64,000 nt of DNA from Psilocybe azurescens (taxonomy: Eukaryota > Basidiomycota > Agaricomycetes > Agaricales > Agrocybaceae), in the NCBI GenBank assembly GCA_023853785.1, contig JAJIRX010000555.1, positions 310,001 to 374,000 on the forward strand, written 5' to 3'. Positions 48,104-61,364 of this stretch are shown here, piece after piece. Under the pieces are notes generated by a model. It was not told the DNA's origin and did no database searches. It was given only the letters and a program-made list of their open reading frames with translations. A program made the position numbers and the translations under genes. Each line of letters starts with the position of its first letter. Within the stretch, counting starts at the first letter, position 1.

Positions 48104-49486
48104 ATGCCAACTACTCGGTCTGTGACCCAGAAGACACCTCGCGCGCCGTCATTAAGTTCAGAGGTCCAGACAAGGGACGAAGATTCATCAGAGCGCGAGT
48201 CCACATCCTTGCTCACTGCTATTGAGGTGAGAATGCTCAGTCGTTAGCCAGCATCTCGGCGATCTGGGTACCTAAGTTCAAACTTGTTCATACAGGGTCA
48301 TCTCAACAAAGCCCAATCAGAGCTCAGAAAGTTCAAGCGCCAGATCGGGGTTCTTCAAAAAGAAAAAAAGGATCTTAAATCAGAGCTTGAAGATGCACAA
48401 AATTTGTCTGCTTCACAAATCCCCGGGAGAAAGTCAGATCGAAGGAAGTCGGACGATGATATGGTCTGGAAGCAGGTGGACAATTCTAATCTTCGGAAAA
48501 GGGTCAAAGAACTTACATTGGTATGACTCTATCCCCGTTGTTTTTACGTTCAGCCATCCTTAAGTCCCCGCAATCAAGGAAAATCGAAGACAGAAGAAGC
48601 GCATAGAAAAGGTATCCCAATTTGTTATAATAAGATTGTCTCTCTGATTGACTATGGTTTCTTAAGCTGATGAGTAAAGAACTGCAAGAGGAAGTCGAAG
48701 ATCTCCTGCCAAAGAAATATAAGAAATCAGAAGACGAGAACGAAGTAGACCCCGAATATCGCATGCGAAAAGTTGTCTGTTTCCAGCATAATTTCGTTTG
48801 AACAACATTAATTCTTCGTATAGCTTCTTCGCAAGTTCTCTGATCTCATGCTGGTCACAACAATCCAAGACGACATGACCCAAACCTGTTCTATTTGTTT
48901 TGAAAATCTGCAGTTGAATAACTGTTCAGCGTACGCACTTCCATTGAAACACACTGTCATCTTCAGTAATGTCTTTTACAGTCTACAATGTCAGCACCTG
49001 ATTTGCCACGACTGCTTGCCAATGATCTCCAAAGGAGAAGACGAAACAGTCAAATGTCCCGAATGCCGTGAACCATCGGAGCGAGACTCACTGGAGAAGA
49101 TCACCATGACTGAACAGGATCGATGGGATCGGTTACTTGAGGTTGCCCAAGCATGGGATGCATGGGATCACCGGGGGGAAGAAGAGACTAGTGAAGAGGA
49201 GGCAGAAGAAAGTTTTATCGATGACGGGATGAGGGCGTCAGTACGCTCTTACTTTCCCTACTTAGATTTGTGAATAACTGACAAAGATGATAGCTCCGAA
49301 GCATCTTCCGAGGTTGCAAATGAAATCAAGAGCGCCCAAGTTCAATCGCCATGTGGAGATGGTAACAGTAATCCACCGACACCACCGCCTTGCAACAGCC
49401 GATTATTCTCTGAATCTCCAATGAAAGAGAAAAGGAAAAGAATGGAATTACTTGCCGAGGAACGGGCGCACAAGAGAAAGAGGTAG
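48104..49486 (+). CDS. Coiled-coil RING-finger protein
   Basis: Probable E3 ubiquitin ligase. Exons 48104..48226, 48296..48520, 48579..48611, 48667..48771, 48824..48930, 48982..49211 and 49287..49486 give 340 residues. A Ser/Thr-rich head leads into a coiled coil (LNKAQSELRKFKRQIGVLQK, then NSNLRKRVKEL). The RING reads CSIC, CQH, CHDC and CPEC, a C3HC4 pattern near residues 180-235, spliced across intron 5. The C terminus is acidic (EEETSEEEAEE) and ends basic (EKRKRMELLAEERAHKRKR). The donor at 49212 is inferred because the canonical GTACGC at 49235 leads into the wrong frame; that junction is the weak point. Substrates unknown. Confidence 0.82.
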
Positions 49487-50255
49487 AAGTCAAAGATCAC
49501 TTTGTATTCGATGTGCCCAACGATTCATTGGCAAGACGGTACCAAATATGGCTACATGTGTAAGCGATAAAGCCATTCCAAGAGCTGAATGAAGACTGAC
49601 AGCCTTTATCTCTATTAGCTTTGCATGATTGCCTGACAATCACTTCTTAGAATTCCTTTTACTGGAAGTAATTGATCGCGAATGAAATCGTTAATCTCCC
49701 TTATCCCAGCGATAGTCTACCTGCAAGACGCCGCCCAACCAGCATGCTTTCTTCAAGGCCCAAGCGAGTGATGACGTTCAAATGATGTCGTTTTACTGCC
49801 AAGACACACACGCCTGTGAGGCTTTGACTCAGTACGCCTTCCTCAAGCAGCCTCAAGCTCGAATATCGTCAGAATTACACACGACCGCCATTTCACATGT
49901 TGAGAGACGTTCCTCAAGACTCAAGACCTCCAAGATTACAAAGCTACACTATGATGAGAGAAGTTGGGATCGGCGATTGCTGGCTCCGAAGTCGGCGGGA
50001 TTTGTGCGATATGCAATTCCTAAAAAGGACACCCAAAGGGGTTTAATAGTACAAGGTCGCGCCTGACCACGTGATCGCGATTTTGGTTGAAGGTGGATTG
50101 ATGGAGGAACGGCTGAATGACTTTATGCTTTTGATGCTCTGAGACTACAACTTGCACTCGTTCCGCTGCCCCAGGCTAGTCTTTGACTGCTCTGTATATC
50201 TTATAATTTCTTCCCCTCTGCATCTGCCTACTAATCGGTATATTTGTCTCTGTGG
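49487..50255. other. Intergenic, RhoGEF promoter
   Basis: 769 bp between two plus-strand genes. An open frame at 49782..50066 has no domain or splice support. The CT-rich segment near 50200..50250 precedes the RhoGEF start. Confidence 0.5.
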
Positions 50256-53200
50256 ATGGCTCTGAGCTCGTCGCCGCGAAAACTAGTGGTTCCCTTGGCG
50301 AGTGGAGATGAACCAAGGGCTCGCACTTCCTCTTCCACTCCAATCGTCACCAAGAGGGCGTTCTACTGTGGAGTAGTGGTGGAAGGGTCGGAAAATGGTA
50401 GAAGACTTCCTGAAGGTGAATGCCACTCCTTGACCAATATTCCACACCCTCCTAAATCAGAGATTGAAGAGATACAGGACCTCGTTCTTTCTCTCGGAAA
50501 TCCTCTTCCCTCAGAATCCTCTGAAGAAATACTAGCCACTCAAAGCAATCAGTCATTAATTGATATTGTGCGTCGAAGATTATATGCTCCGATCACATCC
50601 TTTTGACCTTATCTTTGTAGGACAGAGCAGCTCAGCGGAAACGTGCCCTACTTGATCCATCGGCGTTGGCTTTAGTCATCAACGAGCTTGTTAGCAGTGA
50701 AAAGTCCTATGTGAAGCGACTACAGATCCTCAAACATGATTACGCTGATCCTCTCAGGAACTTCGCGCGGAATAAAGACACGGCAATTATACCAGCATAC
50801 GAGGCAAAGACTCTATTCGGCAACATTGACGTCTTATTGCCAGTCAATGAAGCATTTTTAACTGATCTCGAGAAAATGTCAGCTCCGAATGGCCATAAAG
50901 CGGTTGGAGGGGTAGGGGATGTTGCGCTGCGTCATTTCAAGGAACTCAGGGGATTCGAGCAATACAAGCAATACTACGTCAAACGAGAAGATGCTCAATC
51001 GATCTTTGAGAAGGAAATCTCAAAGAGATCATCAAGGTTCGCTTCATATATTGATGTGAGTGCGCTATGCTAGGTTTCTTTGTTACCTTGCTTAATACTT
51101 ACTATTGCCCCTAGCATATCAAATACCAATCCACTGACTCCAGAAACCGAGTAGGATTGCGAGAGCTTCTCATGGAGCCCGTTCAACGTATTCCACGATA
51201 TACCTTACTTTTTCGCACGATGCTGAAGCATATGTCACTGGACGACCCTCAAAGGGCCAAAATCATCGAGGCTGATGAAATTGCAGCTAAGATCGCTCAA
51301 GCAGAAACTGATGAGCAGACCAAACGCGCGGCCATATTTTACTGTCTTATTGCGACTATCGACGGCTTCCCACCCGACTTATTCTCAAATTCACGCAAGT
51401 TTATTGATTGTATCGATGTCGAAGATATTATAACGGATGCTCCTTCATCATCTACATCTGCCGCAGTCAGCGTCTCGACGACATCATTACACTGTACCCT
51501 TTTTCTTTTCGACGATAAGCTTGTTATTGTTAAACGCCCGGGCAATGGAGAAAAGGGGGAGAACACTATCGGGTTTGGACGCTGTAGAGAAAGTGACCAA
51601 GGCTGGTGGAATCCCGACAGGAAAAAAAGAAAAAGTGGGATGACCTGTAAAGGGGTTGTGGACATCATGGATATTGCCGCAACTGATATCGGGGGTGCTG
51701 GTGAGTTAGTCGCAATCATGATATTTGTATGTTTGTCAACGTATTTTCGTATTGCAGAAATCAATCTCTTTTGGAGAATCCTCCTCAAGACCAAACGGAA
51801 CGATGGTCAGGTCGAGCTTTCCGCTCTTTATCTGTCGTAATGCCCCCAATGCCGATTAATTTCGACCCAACTCAGACTGAAAACGAGAAACAAAGATTCC
51901 TGGAAAATTTGTGGAAAACTCAAGCGATCTATCGTGCCCGTGCCGGTCAATCTGTTGTACTGTGTTCTGACGAGCAAGAAGTCGAATCTCGTTCCGGAAG
52001 AATTACTTTTGCTAGAACGTACTTTAATGTATACCAGCGGACCGCTTTTCTACAAGAAACGAAGAAGGTTGGTGATGACGATTATCTGTCCGCCAACTTA
52101 ATTACTCACGTAGATTTTAAGTGCAAAGTCGTGGTTCATATTGATCGAGACCGACACGCTTCGGCAGATCCTATACCTTTCGGACATGGGGGCCCTCCTT
52201 TTGTGATTATACGCGTTCAATTAATGGATGGTGGTCTATGCCGTTATTCGGTCAGCTCTAGTGAACCAAGTGATGAAGGAGAGGAAGATATTGTCCAGAC
52301 TGCACGAGTCCCCGCTAGAGTTGTTCACACAAGTGAGTCCTTAGTACCAACTACATGTCCATCGGCATCTGATAATTCTAGTTCATCAATTTGGGCTATT
52401 TGAATTTAAGACAGGGAAAAATTCACTTCCATCCACGCCAACCGCTAAGTCCAAAGTTGCTATATTTGGTCTTGACGCTCTCTCTCGCAATCTCTTCAAT
52501 GGCAGACCATCCTCGGTGGGCGATTTCTTTGCTGGTTCGATGAGCGGGCATCGGAGGAATAGGTCAAGATCAACAACTAGCCGTTCATCTGTGTACACTC
52601 ATACAACGACTACAATGGATAGCATGAAGTCGTCACATCGCTCAACTGCTACTGCCGCCACGACTATGTCCAGCATGGATGACGACTCTTCCTACTTCGC
52701 GTCTAGGTCATCTAAAGGCAACAAGCTATCAAGACAGTTATCATCTGGTGATTCCGACTCTGACTCCCCGAGACGCAGTGGATCCATCAGGCGCAGTGGG
52801 TCTATGCCACGACCTCAATCAAGAACCTCGACCAGAGGGACTGAGATCGAATACAGCGATGTCGAAGACGATAATGCGACGCTGTTAGCTCAATCCAAAG
52901 AAATTGGAACATCTGACCATCAACTTGCTCTGCAGCTGGAATTGGCACGTCAGAACAGTCTGGCGCAGTACGGAAAACATCTCGCCCCTTTGCAGATGGA
53001 TGGAACTGTGGAGTCGGTAATATATGAAGGTTCGTTTGAAACCTGTTGAATTGTCGTTGTGCTTGCTGATCAAGTGTTCTTAGAAGAACCACCTTACCCA
53101 TTACGCTCGAAAAGAACCTCTCGAGAAGGCAGTACTACGTCACTGCCCGAATCACCCACAAAATACAAGGATTCGCCGCCACGGACATCTAGACCCATGT

Positions 53201-54753
53201 CCCTACACACCTCTGAGCGCCGTCCGACAGGACCTAGGAGTCCTTCGCCTTTACCACCGAGGAGTCCCCAATCAACGCAAGGAGATTTGCCCTCCATGGA
53301 AGACGACCTTTATGCAGAATCAAACACTCAACATCCAACTGTTCATGATCACACGACTACTCCTGGAATTAAACGCAGTCAACGACAACCTTTCTATCAA
53401 ACGGAAAACACGGAATCTACACCCAAAGCGGTTGGTACAAGCGCCATCACAGCAGCAACACCAATTGAACCTCTGTCGATCAGGAAGAAAACCTCCGTGC
53501 GTTCAGACATTTCAAATTCCCCAACACCCGTCAGAAAGGTGCATGCTCGCACCATTCAACGTGTGGTTTCGCCTCGTAAAGTTTCGCCGCAAGTTCGAAA
53601 AACGAAACCTGGACCCTCAACCTCGTACAAGAACGAGGATCTAGAAAAAATACAACAACTCACAGCTACAAGCAAGGACGATGTGGTTATTTTCTCTGTT
53701 TTTCCTCCACTAAAGCTCACTGTTTGTTAGATCGAAAACTCCAGACGGTCAATAAAGCGTATTAAGACGCAAATAGAAGTCATCAAGTCGACTTTAAAAA
53801 GTCCAGGTGATGAGGCGGCTTCGCGACCGGGTTCGCCTGATAAAGGATCACGGGCTCCTCAGACCAACGTTCCAATGGTAATGTCTTTCAATATGCTGTA
53901 TTTCGGCTAAGCATCCTCTTACTAGTCATATCATCACACAGACCAAAGCAGCTCAGGAGCGCTTAGAGGAGATGAGAAATCTCATTGGTCGCAGACAAGG
54001 CGAAGGGACAGGGACTCCGCGGAGTAGACCACGAAGTGGCACTCTTGACACACCATCGAGAATGTCTGCTGCAAGTGATGCAGGAAGTCTCGTCAAAGCC
54101 ATAGAACTTCTTGCCACGGAAGCAGACAAAGATCTTACCCGCGCGCACTCAAGTCAAGAATCATTGCAATTTGATCTAGCAAGGTTGGCTGCTGAATTCA
54201 GAGAGGTATATTTCTTCATCTCCATTTCAAGCAAGTGCACTGTTTTGAATTGTGTCTAGCGGGCTGCCGAGCTCGAAAGAACTAGGCTAGAGCTACAGAA
54301 TTCAAGGCGGCAGTGTGAATTAGTTAAGAGTCTCTTGGCGGATGCCACGGCTGAGAAGGAGATCATGTACGAGGTAAGTTTATCCAGGAGCAACTTGACG
54401 ACAAACGGTTACTAACGACGATATTAGGCGTTTAACGAGGAATTAGACGGAATGTATAACGATGCCAACCTCCCTGAAAACGAGGCCCTGCAGGCACTAT
54501 CTCGAGACCTACAACAAACCAAAGAAGTCAAAAACAATTTGTCAAGAGAAAACTCGTAAGTTTCCGGTCGGAAAGTTGATCCGTTCATCCTCTGATTTCT
54601 TTCATCAAGGCAACTGAAGCGTAAACTGGCGGAGACAGAATTAGAGAAAGAAGAGTAAGTATTTTAAGTTTCCACTGAAACGATTTCTTGTCTTCACTAA
54701 CCAATCCCGTAAGGTGGGGTGAGCTTCTTCGAGCCCATGGGCTGATATCTTGA
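50256..54753 (+). CDS. RhoGEF (DH-PH) protein with C-terminal coiled coil, three apparent frameshifts
   Basis: Guanine-nucleotide exchange factor for Rho-family GTPases. Exons 50256..50567, 50621..51055, 51115..51700, 51758..52332, 52415..53029, 53084..53682, 53731..53877, 53942..54205, 54260..54373, 54428..54555, 54610..54654 and 54714..54753 give about 1286 residues. The DH domain runs from near residue 119 (ALALVINELVSSEKSYVKRL) through the signature LMEPVQRIPRYTLLFRTML near 265. A split PH-like domain follows (CTLFLFDDKLVIVKRP; RFLENLWKTQAIYRARAG). The C-terminal half is Ser/Arg/Pro-rich and ends in a coiled coil (ERTRLELQNSRRQCE). Slips: one base extra in G5 51555..51559, one missing in A7 51622..51628 and one missing in T4 51769..51772. 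It is convergent with a second RhoGEF. Confidence 0.85.
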
Positions 54754-55192
54754 TTAATGCGCTTGCGTGTTGTTTCTGTTTATGACGACCCTATGATCCT
54801 GGCGATCTCACATTATATCAATCCACGGACCCACAGTTATATCTACGATCATCTGTCAAATATTGTATTGCATAAGTTACATCTTCTGTTTTTGGACACT
54901 GTATTCGTATATCCATCGTCGAATTGCATGTTTTGTTACAAGGCGTTCTCGCTATAGTATAAATTATTGGTGAAATATGAGGGCTTTGGCAAGAAAGACA
55001 GAGAAAGAGGTGCATGTAGTTGTATAATGGGGTATGGTGGTTGTACAAATGAAGTTGAACACAGACAGGCGTTTGGAAAGGTGGTGATATACATATTAAT
55101 GATAATTCAGTCCGTGAAGCAATATGCGTCGTGTGGTAGCAAGGTGGGGAAAAGCGAATAAGATATGCGCTACTTTTGTGCTAATCCAGATA
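54754..55192. other. Convergent 3' ends of two RhoGEF genes
   Basis: 439 bp, AT-rich, between the stop codons of the two convergent RhoGEF genes; presumably their 3' untranslated regions. No gene seen. Confidence 0.5.
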
Positions 55193-58100
55193 TCACGTCG
55201 ACAATGGGGCATTCGTTCTCGATGAGGCAATACTGAATGCTTTTTTGGTATCATCGAATATGGCAGCGGAGTTCCTAGGTTCATCATGTACACTTCGAGC
55301 GCGTCGACGAATAGTCCAGCGATGTAACACATTATAGTGGGTGACAGGCTGGCCCGACAGTGGAGCAGATAAAGGAACCGAGGATTGACTGGGATGACTG
55401 ACGATAACAGAGACGGGTGAAACAGGACGAAGATGAAATATGCCTCTAACGTTGCGGACAAACGAACGTGTTTTCATGGGCAAATGCTCCGAGGAAAGCA
55501 GGGCCGCCGGAACTTCGAAAACGGGAGGATTGCTCTCGGTCACAAGAAGAGATGTAACACGAGAAGATGACTGGGATGAGGGTGGAGAAGGGCAAGGCGA
55601 GACTGTAGATTCCGCCGGAAGAGTGGGAACTTCGTAGTCAATTGAGCTTAGGCTGAGTTTCTTGAGATTTCTCCCACCAGAAGAAATGGATTTGTTCAGA
55701 GGCGATGAACCTCTGTTTAAAAGGCCGTCCAAGCTTTCGGTAGTTCTCCGCCTAGGAACACGGACACTTTCGTGCTTGGACAATCTCGCCATGCCAGCCA
55801 TGCCAATTGCCGAATTGGAACGAGAGAACCCTGACCTCGTAGTTTTGGGAGCTTGGAACAACTCAACTTCGTGGCTAAAAGCATACGATCTAGCTGTCAA
55901 GATAGACTGGGAAATGACGTCTTGCAGTTCTTGATCCACCTGAAGACGTGCCGCAGGCGAAGAACGCCTGATAAGTACTGTCTCGTGGTCAGAGCCCATT
56001 GGCAAAAAGATAGCTTTGACGGATGTAGAGGACGATCGACGACTGGGAGGCGGCGGTATATCTTGCTTAGAAGGAGGCGGTGTCTCATGTCCCGTCCTCT
56101 TTTTCTTTGACTTGCCGTGGCCACGAAGGGAAGCGAAAAAGGGCTCAGAAAATTCTGCGTCTGAAGTGTGACCGAGCTCTGGGATGGAGCGAATGGTGGA
56201 TAGTCCCATGGGAGTCTCGGCATTTCCGTCGTCTGACCCAGGAAGGAGCTCACCTTTGTCGTCAAATTTGAAGCTAGGGGTCGGTTCGTTAAGCCAAGTA
56301 GGAACGTGGGTTAAAGACTCGCGGATTGAGTTAAGCCACGCGTCCTTTTCTCGTTGACAAGCGGCTGCAAGTTCGAAATGGCGTTCGCCGGACGAAAGTC
56401 TGAAAGAACAAGGCAGCAAGGCTAAGGAGGCAAAGGATATTAATCTTCTGAGAGGTAACGTTAAGCGTTAAGACTTACACCCATCATCTTCGACGTCAGA
56501 AACCTCGAAGTCTACTAGCGAGAACCAATGTTTGGGTTCGTATTTCTTCCCTTTCGAAACTTTGACCAAAATGAGGTATCCTCCGGTGTACAAGAAGGCT
56601 CCAAAATATTTTGCTTTGATGCTCGAAGACTGGTTCAGGGGCCGACTGGGATGGTAATACATAAGGTCGAGGGAGCCAGAAAGGAGACAGTTTCCGAGGG
56701 AAGCGAGGAACTCCGGGGTGAGTACTTGTACGGAAGACGAGGTATAAGTCAAAGCAGATCCAAGACAGATACGAGAGAGGATAAGGGCAGATTGTATGGC
56801 AATCTCTTGTCTATGTCGAGCTTCGTCCACACACGTGGCTACATGGCGCATGGCTTGCGCCGCGCTTTCCACAATAACGTCGACATCAGATTGAGCATCA
56901 ATATTCCGACCTAACGTCCTCAATGCCTTAGAGGGAAGAAGCTGGTCAAGTAGAAGTGGATATTTGCAGATGCGCTGGATGGGCTTGATCATATAATCGG
57001 TGAAGGCGATACGAGGGGTAGCCTTTTCCCGTCTTGATTCAGAAGGAAATACCACCGAATCTTTCGTCACGAGAAGGCCAGAGCGTGGGCGTGTAGGTCG
57101 AACGCCACCATCCAGAGAAGACGAAGACATGGCTCTCTTCCGATCATCAACATTCAGGTTTTGTGATTGGTTTGTAGGAGAATCGGAACCAACGGAAGAG
57201 GCGTGTTTAGGCTCTGATGCTGCTGGTTTTGACCCTGCCTCGAGCATGTCAGAAACCATGGTCGCACATCTGTGTTCAAAGGCATCTAGTTCCAGAGGAA
57301 ATTGCTGAAACCCCTTTCTGATGATATCCATAGCTTCCGGGTGACCGGCGCAGAAAGATTGATACGCATTGAAGCGAGATGCCTGTAGTACCTTTCAATA
57401 AGCGAGATATAAACCAAATGGACGCACGAAACGAACCTCGGTAGCAAATTTTGTTGAAACAGCTCGAATAGCATCATCGAGCTTTGCAAGATGACTATGG
57501 CCGTGATCATCGCTGAAGTGCCCAACCGTGAAACCCAAGGGATCTAATATTGCGCGTAATTCCCTCACGAAATGTTCATGCAGCTGTAAAATCTCCTCTG
57601 CATTTCTGGTCAAGGAATCCAGCTCGCTATCGCTAAACAAGTAGCGAGAATTGATCTTAGCAGGAAGTTGTACGGAAGCAGAAACAGACGAGGGCATGTT
57701 CTGTGTATCAGGCAGGGTGGCGGATGAAGATAACGCGGTGGCCTGAAGCTGGGTATACGAGTATATCCACGGCCCTGTGGCAAATGAGGAAGAGGCACGA
57801 CCAAATGTCGAACTCGTGGACAGAGGTCGGGCAGCTAAAGTGGGAAGATTGCGAAGGTAGACCTTGAGAACAAGGGTAAGCAAAACGATTGAATTTTAGT
57901 TCCCTGAGAATCACATACTGTCACCAAAGCTTTCAAGTCCACAAGATAATTAACTTCTGTGGCTAGTAGTTCTTTGAGTGCATGGTACTTGCGGAGGGTG
58001 TCCTTGTGTCTTTCTATCTCCCAGATATCTTCAATACTATGGTCGCTCCAGCTCCCGTCCGGACTTGGTTCATCTGGGGTACACGCACCACTTTTGTCGC

Positions 58101-58942
58101 AGACTGTGCTCTCCTCCTCTCCGAGAGTACTGTTGGTAGATAGACGGAAGACATTGGAGTACGGCCCTGAATGATCTTTGCTCCTTAGGGTATTATCCGG
58201 CCCGGGTAAACCATCAAGAACAGAAAATGTGGCGTCAAAAGGGTTGTCGATAGGCGAAGTAGAAAGTGCGTCTGAACCCTCTGCATTATCTTCGCACATG
58301 AAGTTTGTAGGCGAAAAGAAAGAGGACCAAGATGGTACGAAAACGTTGGCAGGGAATATGAACGCTTCAGAGCCTTGTTTACATTCCGTTTTCCGTGTGG
58401 ATGCATTGAGGCAGGAAATGAGGCAGAAGGTGATAGTGATTTAAAAATCGAACGTCGTCGGGGTGAAGTATTAGATCTGCGTACAGATTTAGAAGGTGGG
58501 GTGGGAGGGGTTGCAATCCAGGTAGGAGTTGAAGGTGTAAAAAGGACGCGAAGAGACGAGCAAGACGAAGCGCTTGTGTCCACGCTTGTGTTGTCCTTGG
58601 TGTCGGCAGAGGTGAAAAAGACTCAGACCGAGACTGCGAGGACTGGCTGGCTGTTGGGGTGCAAATGGGTGATGCAATGATAGGTGGGAGGGGTGAAAAG
58701 CCGCATATATTGAGTCTCCTGGGAGAACGCGGTTCAGTGGTAGATTTTAATAGCATGAAATCAGGCTTTGCTCCGGCCAAATCGTTCCGAGCTTCGGGTG
58801 ATGTTGTCGAGATTCCTCCCAAAGGTTCGGAGGACCGTCGTAATAATAGTGAAGCAGTCGAATTATTAGAATAGGTCGGTCCGGATATTTCTGGCGGTGA
58901 GAGCGGAGGGTCGACGTGAAAAGACGAATACATGACTGGCAT
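55193..58942 (-). CDS. Second RhoGEF (DH-PH) protein, apparent frameshifts
   Basis: Guanine-nucleotide exchange factor for Rho GTPases, distinct from its convergent neighbour. Exons 58942..57919, 57862..57437, 57382..56479 and 56421..55193 give about 1194 residues. The first ~300 residues are Ser/Pro-rich. The DH domain starts near residue 320 (KELLATEVNYLVDLKALVTV), includes HFVRELRAILDPLGF and the signature IKPIQRICKYPLLLDQLL near 632, and is followed by a PH domain (YTGGYLILVKVSKGKKYEPKHWF; ERHFELAAACQREKDAW). The C terminus is basic and Ser-rich. One base is missing in A5 58615..58619, and a second slip of one base lies within about 58320..58400 (perhaps T4 58389..58392). A long intron there is the alternative. 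Which GTPase it serves is unknown. Confidence 0.82.
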
Positions 58943-59802
58943 CGGGAGAAAAGCAGAGAATAGGCGTGGTATTAAACCTTTTAAAGAGGTTGTTTTAGAC
59001 GTTGATAATCAGGTATAGGGGTTTGAGAATAGACCAATAAAGGCGCACGGAAGACGGCTTACGGGACTAGCAGGCCAAACTGTAAGAGGGAGAGAGCCTG
59101 AAAGGTGGGTATACGGGAAAGACGGTTGGCGACGAGCTCGCCGAACTAGAGGCTTCGCTCCAGAGGAGGCTTAATATGAGTGGGTGGCAATAGAGATATG
59201 AATGTACATAAGAAATAAAGTAAAAGGACTAGAAAATGGACGAAAGAGATCGTGGGCGGAGATAAACTACCACAGATCCCGCCTATTTCGGCTCGTTCCT
59301 TCACATCCTCCGACCACCGTCAGCCTCTGCGTCTAAGACCTCGCTCTTTGTCCATGTCTTTCATCGCATACCTCTCCACAAATACCGCCTTTGTGCCAGC
59401 AACTCCCAACTCAGACAGATAGCACACCCTAGTTCTTCCCGCATTCGTTTCCTAAAGATCGATATCAGAACACCTTTCTGCTTTCATTACCAACTAGTGA
59501 CGTCCTTATCTGCAACCCGTTGCCATCTTGATTACGCTCAATGCCCATCGGATGCCTGTAATTCATAATTGGCGGGATGACGATTCATTAATAATCTCTG
59601 TGCACGTTGTCAACTTGTACATGAATATCTATAGATACAGCTTGTACACGGCATTAAATATCGCATAAAAACTTGAAGGATGGGAGCGTATATCAACGTA
59701 ACGTATAGATAGATCGGCTGCTTACACTAGAACATGATAGATGCAGGAACCTCACAAGAAAAGAAAGGGAAAAACAAGAAAAGTGTACGAACGCGTTAGG
59801 AT
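58943..59802. other. Intergenic, RhoGEF promoter
   Basis: 860 bp: promoter of the second RhoGEF and 3' flank of the LRR gene (both minus strand). No coding frame with support. Confidence 0.5.
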
Positions 59803-61364
59803 TCAGTAAAGGTCTAGCTTATCGTCCGAACGCGTGACGAAGGGTACGTTCCGTGCTTCGGCTTCTCGCCGACGCTTATCTTCCTTGTCCAAAAAGCGTC
59901 GAAGACGAGCGACATTCTCCCCATTGAAGATACAGAATGCAGCTTGCTGATCCGGATCGCAATTCTAGATTTGAATCGCTGAGAAGGCATGCGACTTTAT
60001 GCGACTGGATAGGCGAGACGTAACTTACTGTAGGCGTTGGCTCCGAAAATCGATGTACTCCTCTCCTACGAAGTGAAGGTATCCCGGTGGCGGTGAGGTG
60101 TTGTAAACGATCAAGCTTTCTCAATAGCAAGTGTACCGCGTCGAGAGAGAGATGATCACAGTACGATAGATGAAGGCGCTCTAAGCCAGTTGCTTGCTCC
60201 GCAAGTGCGAAGATACCAATGTCCGTGAGTTTATGAACGCGGACAAGACTCAGCCGTCGGAGACTTGGTAGGCCGGCTAGCTCAAACACAGACATATCTG
60301 TTAAATTTCGACAGACTCCAGATAAAATAATTAGCCACCGTAAGCGACGAAAGGGAAAGTCAAGTGTGAAAGGAGATATAACTCACATGCCACGTCTACA
60401 CACCTGAGGTTGGTGCAAGAACGAGCAAGTTTGACTACTGCACGGTCCGTGATATTAGAAACGTGTGCCAACATCAGAACATCGAGATGATCGTGAAGTT
60501 TAGAGATGCTTTCTAGAGCCCGATCGGTGAGCAATAAACAGCCTGAGAGGATGAAAGTCTGTATCCTAGGAGCGTGCATTACTATTCCTTCAATTGCTTC
60601 GTCGGTGATTTTACAAAAGCTCAAGTCCAGCAAACGGAGGTTTTCTGCAGTATGCCGTAGGATCAGCGGCGGTAGTTGCTCTAGCCATGTTGTAGGTCTG
60701 GGAGGTAAAGGCTTCTCATCATCCTGTCCAGGCCCAAGGGCATTTAAGCCTGTAGGTGAGGGGAATGCCTTATCCGTAAGCAATGGGTTGTTGGCCAATC
60801 GAAATGTTCGTAATTTTCTGGAATGGATATTTAGATTACCAAATGAAAACCATCTGGTTGTATTTCTTTTGACGCCCACCTAGAAAATGACCAAATATCT
60901 CGAACCGCGACGGGAGTTAACAAAGGCAGGTTGGATATTTCAAGTTCTATAAGACGTGAGCAAGTTTTCGCAATGGCAGATATAGATGGGTCCGTAAGTC
61001 CCACCACTCCATTTAGTTGTAACCACTGGAGGGGTAGTGATTTATTGGTGATTTCCAGAACCCCAACATCCGTTATTTGCGTGCAACCAGATAAGTTTAA
61101 GCCAAGAAGGTTGATCGCCTTTTCCGTCAGAATAACGATCGTTCTGTCGGTCGTTTCTGAGACGCCAGTAAGCACCACCGTTTCTAAGTGCGGACAAAAG
61201 GCAAGGACTTGAGCAAGCTGTTCATCCGATATAGAATCTTGAGCCTGTTCGAGTATGAGATGACGAACACGTCGATATTCCTCCTCTGCAGGCAAGCGGT
61301 CGGTGATCTTCATCATGTCTTCATGGAAGGACTTTGCGGACTCGGAATCCTTGTCCAACAACAT
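59803..61364 (-). CDS. GRR1-like leucine-rich-repeat protein lacking an F-box
   Basis: Exons 61364..60880, 60817..60387, 60315..60029 and 59964..59803 give 454 residues of tandem cysteine-containing LRRs like those of the SCF adaptor Grr1: TGVSETTDRTIVILTEKAIN, LNLSGCTQITDVGVLEI, LDLSFCKITDEAIEGIV, LSGCLLLTDRALESISKL, RNLTDMSVFELAGLPSLRRL and LHLSYCDHLSLDAVHLLLRK. The C terminus is a short basic segment (LDKEDKRRREAEARN). Grr1 proteins carry an F-box before the repeats; none is visible in the 850 bp upstream. All splice phases agree. The last repeat block matches the usual Grr1 end, so only the front is missing or diverged. It may be a paralogue that binds targets without joining an SCF complex (inference). 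Confidence 0.8.

Noticed and set aside
49782..50066. 94-codon frame between the RING gene and RhoGEF
   Set aside because: No domain and no joinable exons.
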